The notes: generated from the sequence alone by a model not told the origin. Positions 42,198 through 51,046 are shown, counted from the stretch's first letter. The stretch: 64,000 bases of DNA from Aerococcus sp. HMSC062A02 (GCF_001809535.1 NZ_KV797925.1:1-64000); one strand, 5' to 3'. A program made the numbers and translations.

Positions 42198-43346
42198 TTA
42201 GGCTAAGTAAGTTTTGGCTGTTTCGATATAGAGGTCAATAAATTTCAGGTAATCTGCTACTTCCACATACTCATCGAGCTTGTGGGCACGGGAGGTTTCC
42301 CCTGGGCCAAAGACTGCCAAGTCATAGTCATCACTGATCCGGCCGAAGTTGGAAGCGTCGGTTGCGCCGGCTAGAGTTTGCGTCCCCACTTCCCAGTCAG
42401 CTGAAGCTTGGATAGCCTTAACTAGGGCATTGTCTGGGCTAGATTCAGCGGCGGGGTTGTTTTGTAAGAGATTCAATTCCAGACGACCGTCATTCTGCTC
42501 GTTGAGTTCGTCCATGGTGTCTTGCATCATCTTAACCACTAAGTCATTGCCAGCTTCTGGCACCACCCGAGTATTAGCCTTCATGACTGCCTTGCTGGCG
42601 ACACTATTGATCTGGGCCCCTGCTTCAATCACGGTATTCACATTGAGCGAACGGCCCAGTTGGTCATTATAGGCTTCATCCGTATTAAAGGCTTGGTCGA
42701 ATTTGTCATTCATGATATTGATGTAGTCCACCAAGAGTTGGATGGCGTCGATCCCTTCTTCCGGCATGGAGCTGTGGGCACTCTCCCCATGGGCAATCAC
42801 TTCATACTGGATAGAGCCTTTGTGGGCATTGATAATAGCTTCATTTCCGCTTGGTTCAGCGATCAAGAAGGCGTCGGCATCATCGAGGTAACCTTCATCA
42901 ACCAATTGTTCGGAACCTAACATACCGATTTCTTCCCCAACCGTTAAGGCTAGGCGCAGGGTCCCCTTGAGGTCCGCATTAGCTTCTTTCAATTCAATGA
43001 GAGCAATCACGATAGCAGCTAGGCCAGACTTCATATCTGTCGTGCCGCGACCGTACATCTTACCGTCCACAATTTCAGCCCCAAAAGGATCGTGGCTCCA
43101 TTCCTCATGATCGCCAGCTGCAACCACATCCAAGTGGCCACTATAAACCAAGACCTTACCTTCTTCTTGGCCCTTGATTTCAGCCACTAAGCTGCTCCGT
43201 CCTGGGGCATACTCTACCAATTGACTGTCAATCCCATGTTCTTGCAAAAGATCAGCAATATACTTAGCCACTTCTTCTTCATGGTCATTTTCACTTGGAA
43301 TCTGAATAATGTCCTGTAAGACTTTGATACGTTCTTCTTTATTCAT
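42198..43346 (-). CDS. M20-family deacylase/peptidase (ArgE/DapE type)
   Basis: A 382-residue dizinc amidohydrolase. Metal ligands and catalytic residues are in YSGHLDVVAAGDH (His, Asp), YGRGTTDMKSG (bridging Asp), TVGEEIGMLG (catalytic Glu-Glu), AEPSGNE and RAHKLDEYV (final His). The dimerisation domain spans about 175-290. It removes acyl groups or a terminal residue from a small peptide or N-acyl amino acid in the cytoplasm. The upstream position next to the DUF5058 transporter-like pair suggests a linked uptake and hydrolysis function. Confidence 0.85.
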   Translation of the reverse strand: MNKEERIKVLQDIIQIPSENDHEEEVAKYIADLLQEHGIDSQLVEYAPGRSSLVAEIKGQEEGKVLVYSGHLDVVAAGDHEEWSHDPFGAEIVDGKMYGRGTTDMKSGLAAIVIALIELKEANADLKGTLRLALTVGEEIGMLGSEQLVDEGYLDDADAFLIAEPSGNEAIINAHKGSIQYEVIAHGESAHSSMPEEGIDAIQLLVDYINIMNDKFDQAFNTDEAYNDQLGRSLNVNTVIEAGAQINSVASKAVMKANTRVVPEAGNDLVVKMMQDTMDELNEQNDGRLELNLLQNNPAAESSPDNALVKAIQASADWEVGTQTLAGATDASNFGRISDDYDLAVFGPGETSRAHKLDEYVEVADYLKFIDLYIETAKTYLA

Positions 43347-43483
43347 CCTAATCTACCTTTCTTCTCAGTAAATGTCATATATTATGTCAAAAAAGATTAA
43401 AAGCTACTTATATTTTATCTGATTTTAGGCCTTTTTGCAATTATTAGTTCTTTTTGCGTTATTTAATGTAACATATGGTGTAA

Positions 43484-43514
43484 GAAAAAAAGATCCAGAC
43501 AAAGCTGGATCTTA
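43484..43514 (-). terminator. Terminator of the nucleoside hydrolase gene
   Basis: Minus strand: AAGATCCAG, 6-nt loop, CTGGATCTT, then six further T. Confidence 0.8.
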
Positions 43515-43525
43515 GTCACTTATAT

Positions 43526-44485
43526 TTAAGCTTCTTGGGCTAGCATGGCGCTAATCCGGGTCATGAATTCTTCGAGGAAGCGGTCCGTATCCACCTGAAT
43601 AGCAACTGACATGCTAGGGTCTGGATCATTCAAGCGCTCGTTATCGCCAATAGTCCGGCCCCGGCTGGCACCTTCTGTTTCCACCTTCATATTGAGGGGC
43701 AGGTAGTCCACCAGATCTTCTTGGACGGCTACTGCAACGGCCAGGGGATCGTGGAGGGCACAGCCCTTCAGATGGGGTGAGGTGATTTCATAAGCTTTGA
43801 TATAGTAGTCAACAATATCAGCCAAAACCCGGCCGGCCTCCGTCCCCAGGGCCCGCCACTTCGCGGTATCCTCATAGGTCAGAAGGGTGCGGAGAGTCAC
43901 ATCCAGGCCAACCATGGTCACATGGACATCACTTCTGAACAAGCGGTCAGCTGCCGCTGGATCTTGGTTGATGTTAGCTTCCGTATAAGGGGTCACATTG
44001 CCGCAGACCGTTAAGGCCCCACCCATGATGACAATCTTACCGGCCTTCTTGAGGGTCGCTTCATCTTGGGCCAAGGCCGCATCGAGGTTAGTCATGGGAC
44101 CCGTAGCCACAATGATTAAGTCCTCGCCATAGAGGTCGCAAGCCGACAGGATAAAGTCAACGGCGGATTCTTGGCTAGGCTGGCGGGCAGAATCTGCCAA
44201 GTCGACATTGCCAATCCCATCCTCACCATGGATGAGAGCTGAAACCTCTAAGACTTCAAAGTCAGACTTGTCGCTAGCATGGGCTAGGCCAGGAAAAACA
44301 GGCACCTGGTCCTGGCCAAAAAGATCCAAGAGCTTCAAGGCATTGCGAAGGCCATCCGCCATCAAGACATTCCCATAAGTTCCTGTAATGCCGATCAATT
44401 CAACTTCCTTTGAGGCAACAGCGTAGGCAATGGCCAGGGCATCATCGATCCCTGTATCCAAATCGAGAATAATTTTTTTCGTCAT
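43526..44485 (-). CDS. Inosine-uridine preferring nucleoside hydrolase
   Basis: A protein of about 319 residues with the standard calcium motif IILDLDTGIDDALAI at the N-terminus, the ATGPMTNLDAAL strand, IVIMGGAL and the HDPLAVAVAV motif with the catalytic His. It cleaves ribonucleosides to base and ribose for salvage. The start is the ATG of MTKKIIL because AAGGAG is 8 nt upstream; a longer frame reaches 44518. This is a normal member, useful for contrast with the atypical relative in the selenium operon. Confidence 0.9.
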   Translation of the reverse strand: MTKKIILDLDTGIDDALAIAYAVASKEVELIGITGTYGNVLMADGLRNALKLLDLFGQDQVPVFPGLAHASDKSDFEVLEVSALIHGEDGIGNVDLADSARQPSQESAVDFILSACDLYGEDLIIVATGPMTNLDAALAQDEATLKKAGKIVIMGGALTVCGNVTPYTEANINQDPAAADRLFRSDVHVTMVGLDVTLRTLLTYEDTAKWRALGTEAGRVLADIVDYYIKAYEITSPHLKGCALHDPLAVAVAVQEDLVDYLPLNMKVETEGASRGRTIGDNERLNDPDPSMSVAIQVDTDRFLEEFMTRISAMLAQEA

Positions 44486-44549
44486 GGTTCTTACTCCTTG
44501 TTCACATGGTTCCGGCACGAGGGCCTTACTGGACGGTCAAATTTCTAAA

Positions 44550-45317
44550 CTAATCTTGGTCGTAGGCAACAACTTCTCCGGATTCGGCATCAATCTTCAC
44601 TTCACCCTTGCTTTGGCGACCATCGCGGAGGTCCACCTTCCAGTAGAACTTGCCATCGCTGTCGCGTTCAAGCTCCCATTGCGTTGCTTGGTCAGCACGC
44701 GCTTCCTTAAGGGCAATTTCAGTAGCCTCTTCTAAGCTAATCACTTGGTCTAATTGGAAGCGGTCTTTAGGGTCATTGGCACTGCCCACTTCTTCCTTCT
44801 TCTCAACAATGGCCAAGTCATCCGCCAAGGTCAGACTGTAATCCTTGTCGTCATCTTCCCCTTCGATTTCAAAGCGGGAATCGCCTTCCGCTTCCACCTC
44901 AATGCTGGTCAATTCAGCACTTGGGAATTGATCTTTGAAGCTAGCAACAGCTTCTTCTAAATCCTTAGTAATAGCTGCGACATCTGTCTCAGCCCCGCGG
45001 CGGTCAGACTGGGACCGGCTGGACTCTGACGAAGTCCGACGAGAGCTTTCTTCCCGATCATCTCGGTCGCCTTTATCCTCTTGGTCATCTCGGTCATCTT
45101 GACTATTTTGACTTGCTTCACTGCGGCTAGACTTCTTACTTTCCTTGGATGCGCTGGAAGACTGGTTCTCTTGAGCTTGGTCCTGGCTATCCTGGCTCGA
45201 TTCTTCTTGTGTTAAGGGATCCACCCGTTGTGCTTCCTCGCTCGGTTGAGCCTGGCAGGCCACCAAGAAAGTAGAAGCTAGCAAAATAGTTGAAGTCCGT
45301 TTAATCCATTTTTTCAT
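44550..45317 (-). CDS. PepSY-domain lipoprotein with a long charged linker
   Basis: A 255-residue lipoprotein with lipobox LVAC (Cys21). Residues 28-110 are a Ser, Asp, Glu, Arg and Gln-rich low-complexity linker (many DRDD and SSR units). The C-terminal part has a PepSY domain (ISLEEATEIALKEA...YWKVDL and VKIDAESGEVV). Such proteins are exported and may inhibit or guide peptidases; the actual role is unknown. It is a single gene upstream of the standard nucleoside hydrolase gene. Confidence 0.8.
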   Translation of the reverse strand: MKKWIKRTSTILLASTFLVACQAQPSEEAQRVDPLTQEESSQDSQDQAQENQSSSASKESKKSSRSEASQNSQDDRDDQEDKGDRDDREESSRRTSSESSRSQSDRRGAETDVAAITKDLEEAVASFKDQFPSAELTSIEVEAEGDSRFEIEGEDDDKDYSLTLADDLAIVEKKEEVGSANDPKDRFQLDQVISLEEATEIALKEARADQATQWELERDSDGKFYWKVDLRDGRQSKGEVKIDAESGEVVAYDQD

Positions 45318-45431
45318 TCGATATTCCTCCTTAAAAGCATATCACATGTCATAAATTTAGCTTAGCACATCTGCCTCTAAGAAGCACCCAAAAGCCCTTC
45401 AGGACAAGCTAAATAAGGAAATTTATGACGA

Positions 45432-46178
45432 TCAAATGGACAAGGAGGCCAGGAAATGACAGATATCTTGAACTAGACAGTTCTTGACGGAATCCCCCTC
45501 TAAGTAATGGTTAGCTTGAGGATAAATATGGAGGCTAGGCTTTCCTTTAGTCGACAAGAGCCGGCACAAACGCTCGGCGACTTGGACAGACACCACTTCA
45601 TCCGCTTGACCATGCCCTATAAAGACAGGCTGGTCAAGCGAAGCCAAGCGCTCAAAATTTTCATCCATCCATTGGTTCATCCCACTCAAAACCTGGTCAA
45701 ATTCTTCAAAGAGCTCCTGAGCCTGGTCACGGTCAGCTACGGTCGGCACACCTTCCAAAGACCGATAGTATTTTTGGCGCATAAAATAAGGAATCCGAGT
45801 CTGTCTCAAATCCGTCAGTATCGGACACGATAAACTAATGACAGCCTGCACTTGGTCTGTTTCACAAGCCAGAGCGAGGGCCAGGAAGGCACCTAGGGAT
45901 AAGCCTGCAGCGACCACATTCTGGTGACCTTCTTTCTTTAAAAAGCTCAGAGCCGAGCGGGCATCCTCTAAATAAGTAGACAATGGAGCTGTTAAAACCA
46001 TTTTTAAATCGCCTTCTTGGTGGCTGCGATAGTAAGGAAGGTATAGGGCATACCCCTCCTGTTGCAAGCTTTCAGCGAGCGACTCTACTTGATTGGGACT
46101 ATCCCCTAAAGAATGCATCAGTAAAATAGCCGGTTTATCAGCCTGGCCTGGCCAATAAGACGTCCTTTTACGCGTCAT
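45432..46178 (-). CDS. Alpha/beta hydrolase overlapping the E2 gene
   Basis: A protein of about 248 residues, Est30/carboxylesterase-like. The nucleophile Ser is in AGLSLGAFLAL, the acid in GHGQADEVVS and the His in QANHYLEGDS; the oxyanion strand is LLMHSLGDSPNQ. Its substrate is unknown. The start is the second ATG (46178), which has AAGGGG at a good distance, so it overlaps the end of the E2 gene by 11 nt and is the last gene of the pyruvate-dehydrogenase-like operon. That coupling suggests it acts together with the complex, for example on acyl thioesters; this is inference. Confidence 0.75.
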   Translation of the reverse strand: MTRKRTSYWPGQADKPAILLMHSLGDSPNQVESLAESLQQEGYALYLPYYRSHQEGDLKMVLTAPLSTYLEDARSALSFLKKEGHQNVVAAGLSLGAFLALALACETDQVQAVISLSCPILTDLRQTRIPYFMRQKYYRSLEGVPTVADRDQAQELFEEFDQVLSGMNQWMDENFERLASLDQPVFIGHGQADEVVSVQVAERLCRLLSTKGKPSLHIYPQANHYLEGDSVKNCLVQDICHFLASLSI

Positions 46179-47844
46179 TTGCATGGTCCCCTTCTAATAA
46201 TTCGGCTTCCATCTGAAAGAGGAGGCTAGGTTTCTCAATCATATCTTTAATAAAGTTAATAATACGAACGATCTTATCCCGGGTAACAATCCGCGCATCC
46301 ACAACTAGGGTCATCGCTTTCAAAGGACGAACCACCATCTCGCCTTCTCGAACGACCACTTCATCTTGACTAGCCGCCAAGCCTAAAATAGCAGCATCAG
46401 GGTAGTGAATGATCGGAACAAAACCATCTACAGGGCCATACCCCGACAGATCGGTCAGTGTAATGGTTGATTCTGAATTAGTTTCATAGTTAAAAATACG
46501 TTCTTTTTTGACTTCATATTCTAGCTCAGCCAAACGTTTTTCAATCTGAGCTAGCGACATGTCTTGGGCATCCTTGACTACCGGGGTAAATAAGCCTTGA
46601 ACGGTATTCATTTCAATCCCGACATTGACATAAGATTTAAAACGGAAGACAGAGACCACATCATCAATGCTGGCGTTCAGTTCGGGATAACGATGAGCCG
46701 CAATACATAGCGCTTTAATGAAATAAGGGAGGTAGTCTTGCTTACCTAGACGGTCACCCTTTTGGATTTTTAGATAGGTTCTCAGTTCAGTCATATCGAC
46801 TTTAACTTGAACAGAGAAAGGAGGAACTTTGTGATGGGTCATTTCGAAGCGAGAGGCATTATATTTACGAATATAAGTTTCTTCACGCCCCTGCTCTTCG
46901 TCAGGCCGATGAGTCCAATAGCCTGGGTCTAGTTCATTAATCCAACGATAGTTCCATTCCCGTTCGCCCACCGCATGGTCAAGGGCCATATCCACCATTT
47001 CCTTGGTCACAATCCCGTCCTCATTAACCGGCAAACGCGACAGGTCTAAATGATTAGCCACTGCATATTGGCGAACAGCCGGCGCAGCTTTAACGGTTTC
47101 GGCGCGTTTCTCTAATTCTTCCTTAGGCAGTTCATTAGCCACATGGACAGGAATGGGTTGGCTGCCATCTTCTGAATGCATAAAGTTAGTCTGCAAGGGC
47201 TCTAAATAGCGCTGCTTACGCTGGCTAGCTGCTTTTGGTTCCCCTTGTTGGGCCTGGCCTTGTTCAGCCATGAAGGTTTTATCAACCTGGGGTGCTTGAA
47301 CTTTTTCTTTAGGCTGCTGTCCATGGACGCGCTGGAAGATTTCAGCAGCTGATCCGGTTTCTTCAACGATCAAATAATCGCCATCATCAGCTGCTTCTGC
47401 TGGGCTCACTTCTTCTTGGTCTTCTTTTTCCGCTTGATCTGAAGGTATACCGCTTGTCTCTTCAGTCACTGCTTCATTTGACGCCAATTTTGCCTGGTCG
47501 TTTTCTGGGGCGGGAGCGAGTTTTTCATCTGCTGAAGCTTGAACAATCTGTCCGTCTTCTGCCACTCGACCCGCATCACCACCGGCTCCTGTTCTCAAGT
47601 CAGACTTGCCGTCGTCGATCAAAAGCACCTTTTCATTGCGGAAGATATAATCGCCTAATTCAATATAGAATTTTTCGATGACACCATCCACTGGAGAAGC
47701 TAGCGCTCCTGTTGCTTTGTCCGTTTCCATTTCAGCAATCACGTCACCTTCCTTGACGCGATCGCCCACTTGTTTATGAACGGCTACCATCTGAGCCTCG
47801 AAGATCCCCTCACCAAGAGGAGGTAGTTTTACTAAAAATGCCAT
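46168..47844 (-). CDS. pdhC: Pyruvate dehydrogenase-type E2 with a degenerate acyltransferase motif
   Basis: A 558-residue E2. One lipoyl domain (Lys43 in ETDKATGAL), a very long acidic Gln/Glu/Asp-rich linker (about 85-250), a peripheral subunit-binding domain (about 260-300, PAVRQYAVANHLDLSRL) and a CoA acyltransferase-like domain (about 330-550). In the last, the catalytic motif normally written DHRxxDG reads VDARIVTRDK: the His, the second Asp and the Gly are all replaced, although the flanking pattern is kept. Acyl transfer by the usual mechanism should therefore fail or be altered. E1 alpha and beta genes are upstream; no E3 gene follows. Confidence 0.85.
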   Translation of the reverse strand: MAFLVKLPPLGEGIFEAQMVAVHKQVGDRVKEGDVIAEMETDKATGALASPVDGVIEKFYIELGDYIFRNEKVLLIDDGKSDLRTGAGGDAGRVAEDGQIVQASADEKLAPAPENDQAKLASNEAVTEETSGIPSDQAEKEDQEEVSPAEAADDGDYLIVEETGSAAEIFQRVHGQQPKEKVQAPQVDKTFMAEQGQAQQGEPKAASQRKQRYLEPLQTNFMHSEDGSQPIPVHVANELPKEELEKRAETVKAAPAVRQYAVANHLDLSRLPVNEDGIVTKEMVDMALDHAVGEREWNYRWINELDPGYWTHRPDEEQGREETYIRKYNASRFEMTHHKVPPFSVQVKVDMTELRTYLKIQKGDRLGKQDYLPYFIKALCIAAHRYPELNASIDDVVSVFRFKSYVNVGIEMNTVQGLFTPVVKDAQDMSLAQIEKRLAELEYEVKKERIFNYETNSESTITLTDLSGYGPVDGFVPIIHYPDAAILGLAASQDEVVVREGEMVVRPLKAMTLVVDARIVTRDKIVRIINFIKDMIEKPSLLFQMEAELLEGDHANDA

Positions 47845-47860
47845 AGATTATTCCTTTCAT

Positions 47861-48862
47861 TTATCCATTAACTGTTTCCCTGATAGCTTGCAAGATATCC
47901 TCTGCACCTGGCAGCCAATCATCTTCGACCTGTTTGAAGGGGAAAGAAGTATTTGGAGCTGATAAAAAGCCAATCGGTCTTAATAAGTCATAAAATGCCC
48001 GACGAGCCATCTCTGATACAATCCGGTTACCAAGTCCAGCAATCCCCTGGGCCTCTTGAACCACTAGCAGGTGCTGGGTCTTTTGTACCGAACGCAGGAT
48101 GGTCTCATAATCTATCGGGTGGACAATTCTTAAATCAATCACTTCCACCTGGATGCCTTCCTCAGCAGCGCGCGCCGCAGCTTCTTTAGCATAGCGCACC
48201 ATCGCACCATAAGTCACCAGGGTCAAATCTTCCCCTTCGCTAAGAACTTTAGCTCGGTCGAGATCAATGCTATAGCTTTCTTCAGGCACCTTCTCACGGA
48301 ATGACCGGTACAAGAGCATATGCTCCAAGAAGATCACAGGCCCATCATCCCGGATAGCAGCCGTGAGCAAGCCCTTAGCATCGATTGCTGAAGACGGCAC
48401 GACGACTTTCAGACCTGGAAACTGGGCCAGCAAGCCTTCAAAGTTATCTGGGTGAAATTCTGGGGTCCCAACGCCCCCACCAAAGGGCGCTCTCACCACA
48501 ACGGACATAGCTAGGTGGCCACCAGTCCGATAAGAGGCCCGAGCCATTTGGTTGATACTATCCATAGTCTCAAAGATAAAGCCTAAGAATTGGATTTCGA
48601 TCACGGGACGGAAGCCTTGGTAGGCTAGACCAATTGCCATCCCCGATATACCGGACTCAGCTAAGGGCGTATCGAGGACGCGCTGCTTGCCAAATTTTTC
48701 TTGGAGGCCTTCTGTCGCGCGGAAGACGCCCCCATTCTTTCCAATATCTTGTCCAAAGAGAACCACTCGGTCATCCTGGGCCATTTCAAGCTCCAAGGCT
48801 TGATTGATAGCTCTCACCATGGTTAAATTATTGCCTGCTTCAGGATTTTTTCGATTATACAT
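47861..48862 (-). CDS. pdhB: Pyruvate dehydrogenase E1 beta
   Basis: A 333-residue E1 beta subunit with typical marks: RAINQALELEMAQDDRVVLFG near the start cut by the family's Glu, the AESGISGMAIGLA segment that carries the TPP-contacting Glu, and the C-terminal QEAQGIAGLGNRI handle. It forms a 2-oxo acid decarboxylase with the alpha subunit encoded 16 nt upstream and feeds the lipoyl group of E2. GAGAGGAG lies before the ATG. Confidence 0.92.
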   Translation of the reverse strand: MYNRKNPEAGNNLTMVRAINQALELEMAQDDRVVLFGQDIGKNGGVFRATEGLQEKFGKQRVLDTPLAESGISGMAIGLAYQGFRPVIEIQFLGFIFETMDSINQMARASYRTGGHLAMSVVVRAPFGGGVGTPEFHPDNFEGLLAQFPGLKVVVPSSAIDAKGLLTAAIRDDGPVIFLEHMLLYRSFREKVPEESYSIDLDRAKVLSEGEDLTLVTYGAMVRYAKEAAARAAEEGIQVEVIDLRIVHPIDYETILRSVQKTQHLLVVQEAQGIAGLGNRIVSEMARRAFYDLLRPIGFLSAPNTSFPFKQVEDDWLPGAEDILQAIRETVNG

Positions 48863-48878
48863 AAGTCGCTCCTCTCCC

Positions 48879-49967
48879 TTACTCTGAATCGCTGACTGAA
48901 TCAGGATACTGCCATGCCAAGGTCTCCTCCAAGGTCATTGGGACTTCGCCTTCGCTTTCAGCCATGCCTTGTTTTATGCTTTCGACCGCTTCTTCATAGA
49001 AACTGACTTCTGTTTCTTCTGAATACAAGCCCTTGGCCGTTAAATACTTGCCATAACGCAAGAGCGGGTCTCTGGCCTCCCAATAATCGATTGAGGCTTG
49101 GTCACGATAGCGCATGGGGTCATCGCCCATAGTCGAATGTGGCTCCATGCGGTTGGTGACTAATTCAACCACTACCGGCCCCTTGCCCGAAGCAGCATGC
49201 GTCCTAGCTTCTTTAGCCACACAGTAGCTTGCGAGCGGGTCATTGCCATCAACACGGACACCTGGAATTCCTGCAGCTACTGCTTTTTGAGCCAGGGTCT
49301 GCGCCTGGCTCTGTTGGCTGAGCGGAGTCGAAATCGCATAGCCATTGTTTTGAATAAAAATAACTAGTGGGCTCTGATAAACCCCAGCGAAGTTCATCGC
49401 TTCATAAGTATCCCCTTGTGAGGTGCCCCCATCCCCAATATAGGTGAAAGTCACTTGCGGAGACCCTTTGAGCTTTTGTCCTAAGGCATTGCCCTGGGCC
49501 TGGACTAACTGGGCCCCAATAATGATTTGTGGTAGGGCTGCATGGATACCCTTCTCATAAATAAAGCTCGACCCCTTCACATGCCCCTTAGACCAATTGT
49601 AAACATCAGCAACTGAAGCCCCATGCATTAGCAATTGGGGGATGTCGCGGTAGGAACCAAAGAGAAAGTCCTCCTTTTCAAAGGCGTAATGGCTGGCGAT
49701 CATCGCCGCTTCCTGTCCTTTAGAAGGCGCATAGAAGCCCATCCGCCCTTGCTGGGAATAGGAATTGGTTTGTTCATCAAAAGCTCGTGCAAAGACCATA
49801 CGTCGCATTAATTCAACCAGTTCATTATCTGTTAAATCCGTTAGCAAGTCTGCATTGACGACTTCGCCATTCTTATCAATTGCCTGTAATAACGGGAATT
49901 GTTCAGCAATAACCTGTGACTGTTCCAAATTTAAAATCGTATTTTTTTCTACGTCGCCTTGACTCAT
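48879..49967 (-). CDS. pdhA: Pyruvate dehydrogenase E1 alpha
   Basis: A protein of about 362 residues with the TPP-binding motif TYIGDGGTSQGDTYEAMNFA...NNGYAIS (long motif, key residues GDGG and NNGYA), and the phosphorylation-loop like RMEPHSTMGDDPMRY. It decarboxylates pyruvate or a similar 2-oxo acid. The start is at the ATG of MSQGDVEKN, preceded by AAGGGTGG; the longer frame to 50012 has no ribosome-binding site. It opens the operon and is divergent from a selenoprotein gene. Confidence 0.92.
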   Translation of the reverse strand: MSQGDVEKNTILNLEQSQVIAEQFPLLQAIDKNGEVVNADLLTDLTDNELVELMRRMVFARAFDEQTNSYSQQGRMGFYAPSKGQEAAMIASHYAFEKEDFLFGSYRDIPQLLMHGASVADVYNWSKGHVKGSSFIYEKGIHAALPQIIIGAQLVQAQGNALGQKLKGSPQVTFTYIGDGGTSQGDTYEAMNFAGVYQSPLVIFIQNNGYAISTPLSQQSQAQTLAQKAVAAGIPGVRVDGNDPLASYCVAKEARTHAASGKGPVVVELVTNRMEPHSTMGDDPMRYRDQASIDYWEARDPLLRYGKYLTAKGLYSEETEVSFYEEAVESIKQGMAESEGEVPMTLEETLAWQYPDSVSDSE

Positions 49968-50027
49968 ATTAATGCCACCCTTTTCTATTGAAATAAGACT
50001 TGTGTCATTCATTCACAATTATAGCAA

Positions 50028-50033
50028 ATATTC
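50028..50033 (-). promoter_or_regulatory. -10 element of the pdh operon
   Basis: Minus strand TGCTATAAT, an extended -10, about 60 nt before the pdhA start. The -35 (TAGGCA at a 17-nt spacing) is weak. Confidence 0.45.
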
Positions 50034-50065
50034 ATTTCTTTGCCTAATTCAGTCCCAAGCTTTAA

Positions 50066-50094
50066 TTGACTCTGACCAAGCATTCGACTATACT
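50066..50094 (+). promoter_or_regulatory. Promoter of selenoprotein gene 1
   Basis: TTGACT (50066-50071), 17-nt spacer, TATACT (50089-50094), 45 nt before the ATG. Confidence 0.75.
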
Positions 50095-50139
50095 AGCACT
50101 AGTTGTGAAAGCATGGCTTATTATTAAGGAGGTGATCGC

Positions 50140-50982
50140 ATGAAACATGTTGATTCAACGATGCCCACCAATCATGATCGTCAAACGATTGAAGCGCAAA
50201 CCGCAAAGTCTCATAATCTGGAGGCAATGACCCTCACTTGGAGACAAGCACCACAAATCGCACCGGTGATTGATAAACCCTTATCCGATCTCCGTGTCGC
50301 CATTGCCGCTTCTACCGGTGTCCACCTTAGAACGGATAAACCTTTTATTCTTACAGGAGATGCCTCTTACCGTATTATCCCAGGAGACGCTGATTACCGA
50401 GATCTGACCATCAGTCACGTCCGTTATCCGAATCAGGCTGCCCACCGCGATCTTGATGTTGTCTATCCTTTGAAAACTCTTCGCTATATGGCTGAAAAAA
50501 ATATCATCGGCGAAGTTTCACCAGTCAATATTTCCTGGATGGGACACGTCCCACGCGTTGATGTGCTGATTGAAGTAACAGCTAAACAAATTGCTGAAAC
50601 TTTAGAAGAAAACCAAGTGGACTTGGTGCTCCTCTCGCCTGGCTGATTTATGTGTCACCAGTCCGTGGGATTGGTCGCTCGAGAAATCGAAAGCCGTGGG
50701 ATAAGAACTGTTCTTGTCGGACATTTCCCTCATATTGCTGAAAGGATCCGTCCACCGCGCATGTATATTGTCGATGCCCCACTTGGAGAAACTTTCTCAA
50801 GTGCCTATGACTACCACATGCATGAAGTGATTGTCCACGAAGCTCTCGAATTTGCTCGCACTGGTGGGAGTGAATTAATTTACTACCCACCTTATGTCTG
50901 GAAAGATTATACCGGTCTGGTTCTTCCTGAAGGTGTTGAAGATCCACAACCGATTATTATCAAGAACCCTAGAGCACTATAA
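50140..50982 (+). CDS. Selenoprotein of the GrdB/PrdB-like family, UGA read as Sec (paralogue 1)
   Basis: A single frame of 280 residues if UGA at 50644-50646 is read as selenocysteine: LLSPG-U-FMCHQSVG, i.e. UxxC at residues 169-172. Before the UGA the protein has the family's GVHLRTDKPFIL, YRIIPGDADYRDL, VYPLKTLRYMA and GEVSPVNISWMGH; after it, REIESRGIRTV, ERIRPPRM and APLGETF. This matches Cys versions with CPVCHQ and, more distantly, the catalytic region of glycine reductase GrdB (UxxC). AAGGAGG is 7 nt before the ATG, and a consensus promoter and a terminator make it a single-gene unit. It is divergent from the pdh operon. A function in thiol or selenol redox chemistry is likely; the substrate is unknown. 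Confidence 0.8.
50657..50675 (+). promoter_or_regulatory. SECIS-like hairpin after the UGA
   Basis: ACCAGTCC, GTG loop, GGATTGGT: 8 bp with one G-U pair. The loop begins 19 nt after the UGA. The paralogue at 28.3 kb has the same loop, with a lower stem kept by a U-A to U-G and a G-U to G-C change. Confidence 0.7.
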
Positions 50983-50990
50983 ATTAAATA

Positions 50991-51046
50991 CTAAAAAGGC
51001 TTTGGAATCCCTTCTTTCTTAGTTAGAAGGGGCCAAAGCCTTTTTT
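50991..51046. terminator. Bidirectional terminator after the selenoprotein gene
   Basis: AAAAAGGCTTTGG...CCAAAGCCTTTTTT with an inner CCCTTCT/AGAAGGG stem. It also serves the convergent TDT transporter gene. Confidence 0.85.
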
